Shown one piece after another: positions 27,999 to 36,687 of a stretch of 39,791 nucleotides of DNA (within the stretch, counting starts at the first letter, position 1; each line of letters starts with the position of its first letter). Under the pieces are notes generated by a model. That model searched no databases. It had not been told where the DNA came from and saw only the letters and a program-made list of their open reading frames with translations. The stretch is taken from the NCBI GenBank assembly GCA_022510425.1, contig JAFLTO010000019.1, positions 1 through 39,791 of the forward strand, given 5' to 3'. Both the position numbers and the translations under genes were made by a program. The stretch is from Muribaculaceae bacterium. GTDB lineage: Bacteria > Bacteroidota > Bacteroidia > Bacteroidales > Muribaculaceae.

Positions 27999-28109
27999 TT
28001 CTTGTATTGTTTATTAATGTTTGTTATTTCCTTGTTTGTATTAGCCGTTTATTGTCCGTTTTTTCAAATATCATTCCAAATTTTTTTTATACGGACAAAG
28101 AGCAACTTA
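27999..28109 (-). promoter_or_regulatory. Structured rpsJ-rplC gap with an 8-bp hairpin
   Basis: TTGTCCGT (28052-28059) pairs perfectly with ACGGACAA (28091-28098) around a 31-nt A/T-rich loop. In mRNA sense the upstream arm resembles that of the rpsN-rpsH hairpin (TTGTCCGT against TTTTCCGT). No U-run follows and no -7 box is visible. An RNA control or processing site is inferred. Confidence 0.4.
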
Positions 28110-28415
28110 TTAAACTTTGATGCTAACGTCTACACCGCTCGGAAGTTCGAGCTTCATGAGTGCATCAACTGTCTTGGCTGTGCTGCTATAGATATCTATC
28201 AATCTCTGATAGCTTGACAACTGGAACTGCTCGCGGCTTTTCTTGTTTACGAATGTTGAACGGTTCACCGTAAAGATTCTCTTGTGAGTTGGCAAAGGTA
28301 TCGGACCGCTAACCACAGCACCGGTTGACTTCACCGTCTTCACGATCTTTTCCGCAGACTTATCGACCAAATTATGATCGTAAGACTTTAGTTTGATTCT
28401 GATTTTCTGGTTCAT
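28110..28415 (-). CDS. rpsJ: 30S ribosomal protein S10
   Basis: A 101-residue head protein that is also NusE, a partner of NusB and NusG in antitermination. It starts [20 protein letters not shown] and contains [17 protein letters not shown] and the C-terminal [11 protein letters not shown]. It lies 15 bp after fusA, so the S10 cluster is continuous with the str cluster. Confidence 0.97.
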   Translation of the reverse strand: MNQKIRIKLKSYDHNLVDKSAEKIVKTVKSTGAVVSGPIPLPTHKRIFTVNRSTFVNKKSREQFQLSSYQRLIDIYSSTAKTVDALMKLELPSGVDVSIKV

Positions 28416-28430
28416 ATGGAGTTTTTCTAA

Positions 28431-30554
28431 TTATTTCAGTAAATCAACTCTGCCCTGCACTTCGGTGAGCACATTCTTTGCTATTGAATTGCTCACTTCT
28501 GAATAATGGCTGAATGACATTGTGCTTGTGGCTCTACCCGAAGTGATGGTTCTCAATGCTGTGACATATCCGAACATTTCTGCCAACGGAGCCTTAGCCT
28601 TCACAATCCTTGCCCCGCTTCGGCTTGTTTCCATGCCTTCCACTTGGCCACGACGTTTGTTAAGGTCTCCGATAACATCGCCCATTGATTCTTCCGGGGT
28701 TACTACCTCTATTTTCATTATAGGTTCCATAAGCACCGGACCTGCTTTCTCACTGCCCTTCTTGAAGGCTTGAATTGCACAAAGCTCAAATGAAAGTTGG
28801 TCGGAGTCTACCGGGTGGAAACTTCCGTCGAGTAATGTCACTTTCAATTTCTCAACAGGATAACCTGCAAGAACTCCGTTTTTCATTGCTGTCTGGAAAC
28901 CTTTCTGAACACTTGGTATATATTCTTTAGGCACATTACCACCTTTTACTTCGTCTACAAACTGCAGACTGCCCTCGAAACCTTCATCTACAGGTTCGAT
29001 CCTTACGATGATATCTGCGAATTTACCCCTACCACCGGTTTGCTTCTTGAATACTTCACGAAGTTCTACCGGTTTGGTGATAGCTTCTTTATAAGTCACT
29101 TGCGGACGTCCTTGGTTACATTCCACCTTGAACTCTCTCTTCAAACGGTCGATAATGATATCAAGGTGAAGCTCACCCATACCACTGATGACTGTCTGAC
29201 CGGTTTCTTCATTGGTTTCAACGCGGAAAGTCGGGTCTTCTTCAGCAAGTTTCTGAAGGCCAACTCCAAGTTTGTCAAGGTCTTTCTGAGTCTTTGGCTC
29301 AACCGCAATTCCGATTACCGGATCCGGGAATTCCATTGATTCAAGCACTATCGGAGCATTTTCATCGCAAAGTGTGTCACCTGTGCGGATATCCTTGAAA
29401 CCCACACCGGCGCCGATATCACCGCAACCTATGACTTCTTTCGGATTCTGCTTGTTGGAATGCATCTGGAAGAGACGCGACACTCTTTCCTTTTTGCCGC
29501 TACGGGTGTTAAGAACATAGCTTCCGCTCTTCATTTCACCGGAGTATACGCGGAAGAAACAAAGTCTTCCTACATATGGGTCGGTCGCAATTTTAAATGC
29601 CAGAGAACACATAGGTGCCTCGGGACTCGGTTCACGTGTCTCGATCTGATCGGGATCATCCACAGCATGACCTTCAACTATACCGGCATCTTCCGGACTT
29701 GGCAGATATGCGCAAACTGCATCCAGCAGTGTCTGCACGCCCTTATTCTTAAAAGAAGAACCACAAATCATAGGATTAACTGCCATAGAAAGGGTGGCCT
29801 TTCTTATTGCAGCCTTAATTTCTTCCTCCTTGATTGTGGTTGGATCATCGAAATATTTTTCCATCAGTGTCTCGTCATACTCAGCCAGAGTTTCAAGCAT
29901 CTTTTCACGCCATTCCTCTGCCTCAGCCACAAGGTTGCTCGGGATTTCTGCAATCTCATATTCAGCTCCCATTGTTTCGTCGTGCCAGAAAATAGCTTTC
30001 ATGGTCACAAGATCCACAACACCCTTGAACGACTCTTCTGCACCGATTGGAATTTGTATAGGAAGCGGAGTTGCGCCAAGCACATCCTTCACTTGCCTTA
30101 CTACTTCAAAGAAATTCGCGCCCGAACGGTCCATCTTATTCACGTAACCGATTCGAGGCACATTGTACTTGTCGGCCTGACGCCACACTGTCTCGCTCTG
30201 GGGTTCTACACCACCCACAGCACAGAAGGCTGCCACGGCACCGTCAAGCACTCGTAGGGAACGCTCCACTTCCACAGTGAAGTCTACGTGTCCCGGAGTA
30301 TCTATTAAGTTGATTTTATATTTGTCCCCGTTGTAGTTCCAGAACGTGGTGGTGGCTGCCGAGGTGATTGTAATACCCCTTTCTTGCTCCTGTTCCATCC
30401 AGTCCATTGTGGCCGCTCCATCATGCACCTCACCGATCTTGTGGGTCAAGCCGGTGTAAAATAATATACGTTCTGATGTAGTGGTCTTACCGGCATCGAT
30501 GTGAGCCATGATACCGATATTGCGGGTCAAATTAAGATCTTCGTGTTTTGCCAT
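28431..30554 (-). CDS. fusA: Translation elongation factor G
   Basis: This 707-residue GTPase drives translocation and ribosome recycling with RRF. G motifs are intact: [22 protein letters not shown] and NKMDR; the switch I region contains [18 protein letters not shown]. Domain II, III, IV ([15 protein letters not shown]) and V ([26 protein letters not shown]) follow in the usual order. It sits between rpsG and rpsJ in the str cluster and so is the main EF-G. No tuf gene follows, so the str cluster continues directly into the S10 cluster. Confidence 0.97.
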   Translation of the reverse strand: MAKHEDLNLTRNIGIMAHIDAGKTTTSERILFYTGLTHKIGEVHDGAATMDWMEQEQERGITITSAATTTFWNYNGDKYKINLIDTPGHVDFTVEVERSLRVLDGAVAAFCAVGGVEPQSETVWRQADKYNVPRIGYVNKMDRSGANFFEVVRQVKDVLGATPLPIQIPIGAEESFKGVVDLVTMKAIFWHDETMGAEYEIAEIPSNLVAEAEEWREKMLETLAEYDETLMEKYFDDPTTIKEEEIKAAIRKATLSMAVNPMICGSSFKNKGVQTLLDAVCAYLPSPEDAGIVEGHAVDDPDQIETREPSPEAPMCSLAFKIATDPYVGRLCFFRVYSGEMKSGSYVLNTRSGKKERVSRLFQMHSNKQNPKEVIGCGDIGAGVGFKDIRTGDTLCDENAPIVLESMEFPDPVIGIAVEPKTQKDLDKLGVGLQKLAEEDPTFRVETNEETGQTVISGMGELHLDIIIDRLKREFKVECNQGRPQVTYKEAITKPVELREVFKKQTGGRGKFADIIVRIEPVDEGFEGSLQFVDEVKGGNVPKEYIPSVQKGFQTAMKNGVLAGYPVEKLKVTLLDGSFHPVDSDQLSFELCAIQAFKKGSEKAGPVLMEPIMKIEVVTPEESMGDVIGDLNKRRGQVEGMETSRSGARIVKAKAPLAEMFGYVTALRTITSGRATSTMSFSHYSEVSNSIAKNVLTEVQGRVDLLK

Positions 30555-30572
30555 TGTTAATGATATACCAAT

Positions 30573-31049
30573 TTAGAATCTGAAATGTGCGAAAGCGCGG
30601 TTTGCTTCAGCCATACGGTGCATATCTTCCTTACGTTTGAAGGCACCACCTTGGTCGTTGAATGCGTCCACGATTTCTGCCGCAAGTTTGTCGGCCATTG
30701 TCTTGCCGCCTCTTTTGCGTGCATATTGGATGAGATTTTTCATTGATATGGATTCCTTACGGTCGGGCCTGATTTCTGTAGGCACCTGGAAAGTGGCACC
30801 ACCCACACGGCGGCTTTTCACTTCCACTTGAGGAGTAATATTCTCGAGCGCTTTTTTCCAGATATCAAGTGCGCTTCTCTCCTCGTTAGGCATCTTTGCC
30901 TTCACGACATCCAAAGCCGTGTAGAAAATTGTATACGCTGTGCTCTTCTTACCATCGTACATCAAGTGGTTCACAAATTTAGTAACCCTTACGTCGTGGA
31001 ACACAGGATCGGGCAATATCACCCGTTTCTTTGGTTTGGCTTTTCTCAT
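30573..31049 (-). CDS. rpsG: 30S ribosomal protein S7
   Basis: This 158-residue primary binder nucleates the 30S head. It starts [22 protein letters not shown], contains [20 protein letters not shown], and ends [15 protein letters not shown]. In E. coli S7 represses translation by binding the rpsL-rpsG gap; here the gap upstream is 178 bp with several hairpins. It lies 18 bp before fusA. Confidence 0.97.
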   Translation of the reverse strand: MRKAKPKKRVILPDPVFHDVRVTKFVNHLMYDGKKSTAYTIFYTALDVVKAKMPNEERSALDIWKKALENITPQVEVKSRRVGGATFQVPTEIRPDRKESISMKNLIQYARKRGGKTMADKLAAEIVDAFNDQGGAFKRKEDMHRMAEANRAFAHFRF

Positions 31050-31227
31050 TTTTGTTTAATTTTTGGGCTGTGATCTTTTACGCTTCAACCGCTTCTCGGC
31101 TCTCTCGCTTGCGGTTTACTCAACCACATCCTCCCCTCACGGGGTGTTAATAATTCTCTTGTTTTATGCTGCTGTCGGAGTCTTTTTTCTCCTTTTGTCT
31201 GAAGCAACGGCAACTCGGCTTCAGTTT
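31050..31227 (-). promoter_or_regulatory. Structured rpsL-rpsG gap (candidate S7 control region)
   Basis: Four hairpins follow each other in mRNA sense: CTGAAGC/GCTTCAG (31199-31224), GGAG/CTCC (31177-31192), CCCC-GTGA-GGGG (31133-31144; a GNRA-type loop) and AACCGC/GCGGTT (31087-31116). No coding frame or -7 box is seen. In E. coli S7 binds the equivalent gap; conservation of that mechanism here is inferred. Confidence 0.45.
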
Positions 31228-31611
31228 TTATTTTTTAGCAGCTTTAGGACGTTTGGCACCGTATTTTGAGCGTCTTTGCGTACGGCCTTGCACGCCGGCT
31301 GTATCAAGTGTGCCTCTGACGATATGGTAACGTACGCCGGGAAGATCTTTCACACGGCCGCCACGAACCATAACGATTGAGTGCTCCTGCAAGTTGTGAC
31401 CTTCTCCCGGGATGTATGAGTTAACCTCTTTTCCGTTGGTGAGACGCACACGTGCCACCTTTCTCATCGCTGAGTTAGGTTTTTTAGGAGTGGTGGTGTA
31501 TACACGCACACACACACCTCGACGCTGCGGACATGAATCCAGTGCCGGGCTCTTGCTCTTGTCTTCAAGTGCCACTCTGCCCTTTCTTACTAATTGTTGA
31601 ATAGTTGGCAT
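31228..31611 (-). CDS. rpsL: 30S ribosomal protein S12
   Basis: A 127-residue decoding-centre protein, first gene of the long operon. It starts [20 protein letters not shown]. The streptomycin-linked positions are the wild-type lysines in [13 protein letters not shown] and [13 protein letters not shown], so no resistance allele is visible. A promoter lies about 190 bp upstream and a structured leader lies between. Confidence 0.97.
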   Translation of the reverse strand: MPTIQQLVRKGRVALEDKSKSPALDSCPQRRGVCVRVYTTTPKKPNSAMRKVARVRLTNGKEVNSYIPGEGHNLQEHSIVMVRGGRVKDLPGVRYHIVRGTLDTAGVQGRTQRRSKYGAKRPKAAKK

Positions 31612-31796
31612 TCTTTGTCGCTTTGTTTATTGGTTATTGTTTAATTTGTTTCTTTTTTTCGAAGTGAAAGCAGTTTTGACAACCCTGCTTTAACCCTTTT
31701 TCACACATTCGCAGCATACACCCAAAACCACCACTAAACAACTATCCCTCAGTCATTTAGTGCCGGATATTGGCGCTTTATGCCCCAAATTTTGTG
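31612..31796 (-). promoter_or_regulatory. 5' leader of the str operon
   Basis: About 180 nt lie between the predicted start site and rpsL. Two hairpins are visible: CACTAAA/TTTAGTG (31732-31738, 31756-31762) and AAAGCAG/CTGCTTT (31667-31673, 31685-31691). No coding frame is evident. The length suggests RNA-level control. Confidence 0.4.
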
Positions 31797-31828
31797 CAAA
31801 GATAATGAAAATAAGCTTCTTATGCAAA
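31797..31828 (-). promoter_or_regulatory. Promoter of the str-S10-spc-alpha operon
   Basis: On the minus strand TTTG (31825-31828) is followed after 20 bp by TATCTTTG (31797-31804), an excellent match to the Bacteroidota -33/-7 promoter. It is the only strong match found between rpmA and rplQ. Confidence 0.75.
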
Positions 31829-31888
31829 TTTTACATCTTTAAAAGATTGGCAGGCCACACTCCGGTCAGATATTATTAAAAAAATAAA

Positions 31889-31909
31889 CCCCGGAGCATA
31901 GCTGCGGGG
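31889..31909 (-). terminator. Terminator of rplU-rpmA
   Basis: CCCCG and CGGGG form the outer stem and AGC/GCT the inner stem, followed on the minus strand by TTTATTTTTTT. It lies 27 bp after the rpmA stop and upstream of the str promoter. Confidence 0.85.
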
Positions 31910-31936
31910 CCTTAAACGTTTTCTATTCTGCCATGA

Positions 31937-32197
31937 TTAATTGGCGTGCGGCTGTACGTTGATGAATTTTCTCCCTTCCTTGCCGGTGGAGAAAACCACA
32001 ACTCCATCGATAAGAGCAAAGAGCGTGTGATCTTTACCCATACCTACATTCTGACCCGGATGGTGAACAGTCCCTCTTTGACGTTTGAGAATGTTTCCTG
32101 CACGGCAGTTTGACCCACCGAAGATTTTAACACCAAGTCGTTTACTTTCTGATTCGCGGCCGTTCTTTGAACTACCCACACCTTTTTTATGTGCCAT
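31937..32197 (-). CDS. rpmA: 50S ribosomal protein L27
   Basis: An 86-residue protein whose N-terminus reaches the peptidyl transferase centre. It starts [24 protein letters not shown] directly, without the cleavable N-terminal extension of Firmicutes. It ends [14 protein letters not shown]. It lies about 12 bp after rplU and is followed by a terminator. Confidence 0.97.
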   Translation of the reverse strand: MAHKKGVGSSKNGRESESKRLGVKIFGGSNCRAGNILKRQRGTVHHPGQNVGMGKDHTLFALIDGVVVFSTGKEGRKFINVQPHAN

Positions 32198-32209
32198 ATC
32201 TGATGAGTT

Positions 32210-32530
32210 TTACTTTACGATTGTTTTTACCAATACTTTGGAGAACTGTTGGCGATGTCCGTTTTTACGGCGATACCCTTTGCGACGTTTTTTCTTGAAA
32301 ACAATCACTTTGTCGCCTTTTACAAGAGGATTGAGAACTTCGCATGTCACTTTTGCACCTTCAACGGCAGGCACTCCGACTGTTACGTCGCCGTCGGCAT
32401 CGATTAGCAACACTTTGTCAAATTCTACTGTGTCACCTTCTTTTAATTCATCGCCGAGATGATGGACATAGAGGAATTTGCCTTCCTCAACTTTGAATTG
32501 TTGTCCTTTGATTTCTACAATTGCGTACAT
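32210..32530 (-). CDS. rplU: 50S ribosomal protein L21
   Basis: L21 binds 23S rRNA in a complex of the large subunit. The family start is the ATG at 32528-32530 ([19 protein letters not shown]), giving 106 residues; an in-frame ATG at 32551 adds seven residues (MNIIKIE) not found in relatives. The C-terminal motif [21 protein letters not shown] is intact. It is first in the rplU-rpmA operon with a promoter about 90 bp upstream. Confidence 0.96.
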   Translation of the reverse strand: MYAIVEIKGQQFKVEEGKFLYVHHLGDELKEGDTVEFDKVLLIDADGDVTVGVPAVEGAKVTCEVLNPLVKGDKVIVFKKKRRKGYRRKNGHRQQFSKVLVKTIVK

Positions 32531-32615
32531 TTCTATTTTAATGATATTCAATCATTTCCGTTAGGCGGACTGCATTTTGCACTCTCTTTTTTAGCCCTGG
32601 CGGATTTCGCGACTG

Positions 32616-32646
32616 CAAAATTACTCATTTTTAATTAAATTTGCAA
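32616..32646 (-). promoter_or_regulatory. Promoter of rplU-rpmA
   Basis: TTG (32644-32646) and TAATTTTG (32616-32623), both read on the minus strand, are 20 bp apart, matching the Bacteroidota consensus. The -33 element abuts a plus-strand -7-like box facing hisS. Confidence 0.65.
32636..32643 (+). promoter_or_regulatory. Possible -7 box of hisS
   Basis: TAAATTTG matches TAnnTTTG, 44 bp before the hisS ATG. No good -33 element is seen. It sits within the spacer of the divergent rplU promoter, so the two would compete for polymerase. Confidence 0.4.
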
Positions 32647-32687
32647 CTATAAATGATTAGAAACTTTCTATAAAACACTTTCTAACT

Positions 32688-34040
32688 ATGAGTGTTAAAC
32701 CTTCCATACCTAAAGGCACACGTGATTTCGGCCCATTGGAAACCGCGCGCCGAAATTATATTTTCGACACTATCAGAAGTGCTTTCCGTCTTTTCGGCTA
32801 TAATCCCATAGAGACTCCGGCAATGGAGAATCTTTCTTCTCTGATGGGTAAATACGGTGAAGAGGGTGATAAACTTCTTTTTAAAATATTAAACTCCGGT
32901 GATTATCTTAAAGATATTCCAAACGGGGAACTGGAAAAGAAGGATTCCTTGGCTCTGGCAACAAAAATAAGCGAAAAGGGTTTGAGATACGATCTCACGG
33001 TCCCTTTTGCAAGGTTTGTGGTCCAAAACCGAAATGATATTCAGTTGCCTTTCAAAAGGTGTCAGATACAGCCTGTATGGCGGGCCGACCGTCCCCAGAA
33101 AGGGCGTTACCGCGAATTTTATCAATGTGATGCCGACGTGGTGGGTAGCGACTCTCTTTGGAATGAAGTGGAACTGCTTTCTCTAATAGATGAAGTTTTC
33201 AAAAACTTGAAAATAAGGGTTGCAACAAAACTCAATAATCGTAAAATCCTTTCAGGCATTGCCGAACTTATCGGGGAGAGCGACAGAATTATCGACATCA
33301 CTGTAGCTATCGATAAAATCGAGAAAATCGGAATTGAAAAAGTTTCTGAAGAACTTTATGCCAAAGGAATTTCGGAAGAGGCAGTAAAAAAACTCCTTCC
33401 TATTTTGGAATTGTCCGGTAGTAACACTGATAAGATAGCATCATTGGCTGATGTTTTAAAAGATTCTGAAATTGGCTCCAAAGGTGTGGAAGAACTGAAA
33501 TGGATAGTAGATCAGTTCGATGCATTGGGACATCAATGTGGCCTCGAAGTTGATGTTTCTTTAGCAAGAGGTTTGAATTATTACACCGGCACAATTATAG
33601 AAGTGAAAGCACTTGATGTGGAGATTGGAAGTATCACCGGTGGAGGCAGGTATGATAATCTCACAGGTGTATTCGGAATGCCCGGTCTTTCGGGTGTCGG
33701 AATATCTTTCGGTGCCGACAGAATCTACGACGTTTTAAATAAACTTGAACTTTATCCTGAATCGGTAACCGAAAGCGTCAAAATTCTTTTCTTGAATTTC
33801 GGAGAAAAGGAGGCTGCCGAATGCATGAAACTGGTGAAAAGCCTCAGAGAGAAAGGAATTTCTGCTGAACTTTATCCCGACAATGCTAAACTCAAAAAGC
33901 AAATGAGTTATGCCGATGCTTTGAAAGTGCCATATGTGGCTATTATTGGTGAATCGGAACTCGCAACTGGAGAATTGATTTTGAAAGATATGTCCTCAGG
34001 CGAACAGACACGCCATTCCATTAAAGATTTTAGTTTATGA
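32688..34040 (+). CDS. hisS: Histidyl-tRNA synthetase
   Basis: This 450-residue class II synthetase charges tRNA-His. It starts [18 protein letters not shown], has motif 2 in [21 protein letters not shown], the histidine-binding motif in [14 protein letters not shown], and [12 protein letters not shown]-terminal anticodon-binding domain follows ([20 protein letters not shown]). It overlaps the next gene by 4 bp (ATGA), so that gene is translationally coupled. Confidence 0.95.
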   Translation: MSVKPSIPKGTRDFGPLETARRNYIFDTIRSAFRLFGYNPIETPAMENLSSLMGKYGEEGDKLLFKILNSGDYLKDIPNGELEKKDSLALATKISEKGLRYDLTVPFARFVVQNRNDIQLPFKRCQIQPVWRADRPQKGRYREFYQCDADVVGSDSLWNEVELLSLIDEVFKNLKIRVATKLNNRKILSGIAELIGESDRIIDITVAIDKIEKIGIEKVSEELYAKGISEEAVKKLLPILELSGSNTDKIASLADVLKDSEIGSKGVEELKWIVDQFDALGHQCGLEVDVSLARGLNYYTGTIIEVKALDVEIGSITGGGRYDNLTGVFGMPGLSGVGISFGADRIYDVLNKLELYPESVTESVKILFLNFGEKEAAECMKLVKSLREKGISAELYPDNAKLKKQMSYADALKVPYVAIIGESELATGELILKDMSSGEQTRHSIKDFSL

Positions 34041-35239
34041 TAAGTAAGGAACAGTTTCTTTTGCGACAGCCATCTATGCCGCAGGAGACATCTACCGATA
34101 AATTTTATTTTGATCTTTGCAACCACCTTGCGAATGTGGCCAAGGAAAAGAATATTTTCCCTTCTTATCCTGAAAAGGTGATGGAAAGGGCAGCTCTTGT
34201 TTTGATTGGTTACTATCAGGATGTGATAAGCGATGCCGGTGTTTGGCGTTCTTTTATAAATGAATGCAGAAGACTGTATGGTTACACTGTCCCATTCTTT
34301 TCCAATGCCGGTGATGATTATGTGGATTATGAACTAAACAAGGCTGATGTCCGCTTCATGGTTTGGTATGCTCTTTCCATGAACTATGAAAACCGGCGTG
34401 TTTGTTACCCTTTCGATAAGGAGATTCTGGATGGCGCCGAGGTATGGTTTGAGGAATTGGAGAAAGCATATGATGATGCTCCGATACCTGAGATCTATAG
34501 ATTTTCGGCGGAATTGGAGATCCATTCCGAAGAAGACCGTCCCGAAATTATGCGCCTTGCCAACTGGCTTTTCCTGCATTGCTATCTTATGACACCTGCA
34601 TATGCTTTGACTCTGACTGAGATTTCATCAGAATACGACCTCACGAAAGAAGATGGCATAATTGAAATGCAGAAACGTCTCGACCTTTCCATGTGGCAGG
34701 ATCCCACAGGGCCTTTGGCTTTATATCTGGGCGAATGGCTATATCTTATCGTGGAACAGAAACCTGCCCCGGAACCGAAAACGAATGAACCGGAAGGCGA
34801 ACATAAATATTACACAGCCTTTACGAACTTCACAGGAGGAAAGACTCTGCAATTTTTCTCAACTTATGAGGAAATGAACAGGTTCTTCATCGATGCTCTG
34901 GGATGGGCTGAAGGAGAAAGCCATTTGGAGCAGGTGAAAAACGACCACGATTTCGTCTTGATGGTCGACCCTAAAAAAGGTATGCTCCTGGCCAGGAATA
35001 TCGCCAAATGTATCGCTTCTCCCGCCAATCATCTTTATGATAAGGAATATGCGCGGGATCATGCCATGGATTTGTTGACTGAAAGAGGGACATGTCCGGG
35101 GGATTTGTTGCGCTATATTTGTGAGAAAGATTGGTTGCCCGATGCCGTCTTCCCGGGTTCTGAGGATAAGGAACTGGTGAAAAATAACTGGGATTTTATT
35201 TCTCGTTGTTATCTCCAGCAATATTATAGAGGGGATTGA
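34037..35239 (+). CDS. Unknown protein coupled to hisS (DUF3843-like?)
   Basis: A 400-residue, mostly helical, acidic protein without signal peptide or membrane segments. It starts [20 protein letters not shown] and contains [19 protein letters not shown] and [20 protein letters not shown], which resemble the Bacteroidota family DUF3843 as I remember it; this assignment is uncertain. The middle (about 150-240) is rich in Glu, Leu and Tyr, and a Pro/Glu-rich linker lies near residue 245-260. It overlaps hisS by 4 bp, and the GT2 gene follows 15 bp later. No catalytic motif is recognised. Confidence 0.7.
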   Translation: MISKEQFLLRQPSMPQETSTDKFYFDLCNHLANVAKEKNIFPSYPEKVMERAALVLIGYYQDVISDAGVWRSFINECRRLYGYTVPFFSNAGDDYVDYELNKADVRFMVWYALSMNYENRRVCYPFDKEILDGAEVWFEELEKAYDDAPIPEIYRFSAELEIHSEEDRPEIMRLANWLFLHCYLMTPAYALTLTEISSEYDLTKEDGIIEMQKRLDLSMWQDPTGPLALYLGEWLYLIVEQKPAPEPKTNEPEGEHKYYTAFTNFTGGKTLQFFSTYEEMNRFFIDALGWAEGESHLEQVKNDHDFVLMVDPKKGMLLARNIAKCIASPANHLYDKEYARDHAMDLLTERGTCPGDLLRYICEKDWLPDAVFPGSEDKELVKNNWDFISRCYLQQYYRGD

Positions 35240-35254
35240 TGAATTTAGAAAAAT

Positions 35255-35986
35255 ATGCACGACGCTTTAGTAATAATACCCACATATAACGAAATCGAGA
35301 ATATCACGAACATTGTAGAAAAGGTGATTAGTTATCCCGATAATTTTGACGTGCTCGTGATCGACGACAATTCTCCTGACGGCACTCCCGAGGCTGTGGA
35401 AGCGCTGGTAGAAAAATACCCGCAACGGGTCTTCCTCGAAAAGAGAGCCGGCAAACTTGGTCTCGGCACTGCCTATATCCATGGTTTTAAATGGGCCCTT
35501 GCAAGAGATTATGGTTATATAATAGAAATGGACGCCGATTTTTCTCATAATCCCGACGATTTAACCCGCCTCTACCATAATTCTAAGGATAAAGGGTTTG
35601 ATGTAACGATTGGTTCCCGTTATATAAGCGGTGTCAATGTCGTGAATTGGCCTATGGGGAGGGTCCTGATGTCTTATTTCGCTTCAGCATATGTAAGGAT
35701 GATAACAGGCATGGATCTCCGTGATGCCACAGCCGGTTTTGTATGCTATCGCAGGAGGGTTCTTGAATCTATAAAGCTTGATAATATCGAATTTAAAGGA
35801 TATGCATTCCAGATAGAAATGAAGTTCAAGGCCCACAAGAAAGGGTTTAAAATCTCGGAAATCCCAATAATCTTTATCAACCGCCAGCTTGGCACTTCCA
35901 AGATGAATTCCTCAATTTTCGGAGAAGCCATGTTCGGTGTAGTCAAACTTAAACTCGATTCTGTCTTCCATAAAAAACACTTCTAA
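35255..35986 (+). CDS. Polyprenol (dolichol)-phosphate mannose synthase-like GT2
   Basis: A 243-residue family 2 glycosyltransferase. It starts MHDALVIIPTYNEIENITNI with the GT2 fold; the nucleotide-binding DXD-type region is VLVIDDNSPDGT, then EMDADFSHNPDD, and IGSRYISG follows, all signatures of Dpm1-like enzymes. It lacks C-terminal membrane helices, so the product would be a cytoplasmic-side enzyme loading a sugar, usually mannose, on a polyprenyl phosphate. Acceptor and sugar are not proven. It is last in the hisS gene cluster; no terminator is clear. Confidence 0.87.
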   Translation: MHDALVIIPTYNEIENITNIVEKVISYPDNFDVLVIDDNSPDGTPEAVEALVEKYPQRVFLEKRAGKLGLGTAYIHGFKWALARDYGYIIEMDADFSHNPDDLTRLYHNSKDKGFDVTIGSRYISGVNVVNWPMGRVLMSYFASAYVRMITGMDLRDATAGFVCYRRRVLESIKLDNIEFKGYAFQIEMKFKAHKKGFKISEIPIIFINRQLGTSKMNSSIFGEAMFGVVKLKLDSVFHKKHF

Positions 35987-36100
35987 ATCCTTCCCGGCAT
36001 ACTTGAAGGGATGTTTGCCGCAACGAAGATTGGCTGAGGCGTTCAATTTAAACAAAATACTTTATCAATTGTTACCATTATATAAATCAATTTGATAACT

Positions 36101-36604
36101 ATGGAAACAACAGTATTTTTAAATGGCCTCCCCATGCATCTCGTTGGAGACCTTCCTAAGGTTGGCGATGATGCCCCATATTTTGTGCTCACAGATAAAG
36201 ATCTGAAAGATTTCAATCTCCACGACTTTAAAGGGAAGAGAGTGGTGCTCAATATTTTCCCGAGCGTAGACACTCCCGTTTGTGCAGCCTCTGTGAGAAG
36301 ATTCAACCAAGACGCCGCTAAACTCGACAACACTGTTGTGGTGTGCGTTTCTGAAGACCTCCCGTTCGCATTAGGAAGATTCTGTGCAGCCAATGATATT
36401 GAAAATGTCTACACAGGCTCGGCTTTCAGAAGTGATTTCGGTAAAGTTTACGGTATCGAATTGGCAGATGGTCCGATGCGTGGGCTCCTTGCACGTGGAG
36501 TGGTAGTGATCGATGAAAACGGCAAGGTGATCGGCACAAATCTTTGTGAACAAATCACCACCGAACCCGATTACGCATTTGTAGAAAACCTCCTTAAGAA
36601 ATAA
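36101..36604 (+). CDS. tpx: Thiol peroxidase (Tpx), atypical 2-Cys peroxiredoxin
   Basis: A 167-residue peroxiredoxin that reduces peroxides with thioredoxin. The peroxidatic Cys lies in FPSVDTPVCAASVRRFN and the resolving Cys in FALGRFCAAND; both are present. I take the ATG at 36101 (METTVFLNGLPMHLVG); an upstream TTG adds three residues only. It follows a 114-bp gap after the GT2 gene and ends in a 14-bp-stem terminator. Relatives are up-regulated in oxidative stress, but no regulator site is seen here. Confidence 0.94.
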   Translation: METTVFLNGLPMHLVGDLPKVGDDAPYFVLTDKDLKDFNLHDFKGKRVVLNIFPSVDTPVCAASVRRFNQDAAKLDNTVVVCVSEDLPFALGRFCAANDIENVYTGSAFRSDFGKVYGIELADGPMRGLLARGVVVIDENGKVIGTNLCEQITTEPDYAFVENLLKK

Positions 36605-36635
36605 ATATTAGTCCCATAGACTAAATTTAAACAAT

Positions 36636-36670
36636 CCCGGGCAAGAAATTTTGAAGATTTCTTGCCCGGG
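36636..36670 (+). terminator. Terminator of tpx
   Basis: CCCGGGCAAGAAAT (36636-36649) pairs perfectly with ATTTCTTGCCCGGG (36657-36670), a 14-bp stem with a 7-nt loop, followed on the plus strand by TTTTTCTTTT. It is shared by two convergent genes; the minus-strand side is weaker. Confidence 0.9.
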
Positions 36671-36687
36671 TTTTTCTTTTCCTCGCC

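Noticed and set aside
29460..30257. 265-residue plus-strand frame inside fusA
   Set aside because: Long antisense frame within a highly conserved gene, with no family similarity; a shadow of EF-G codons.
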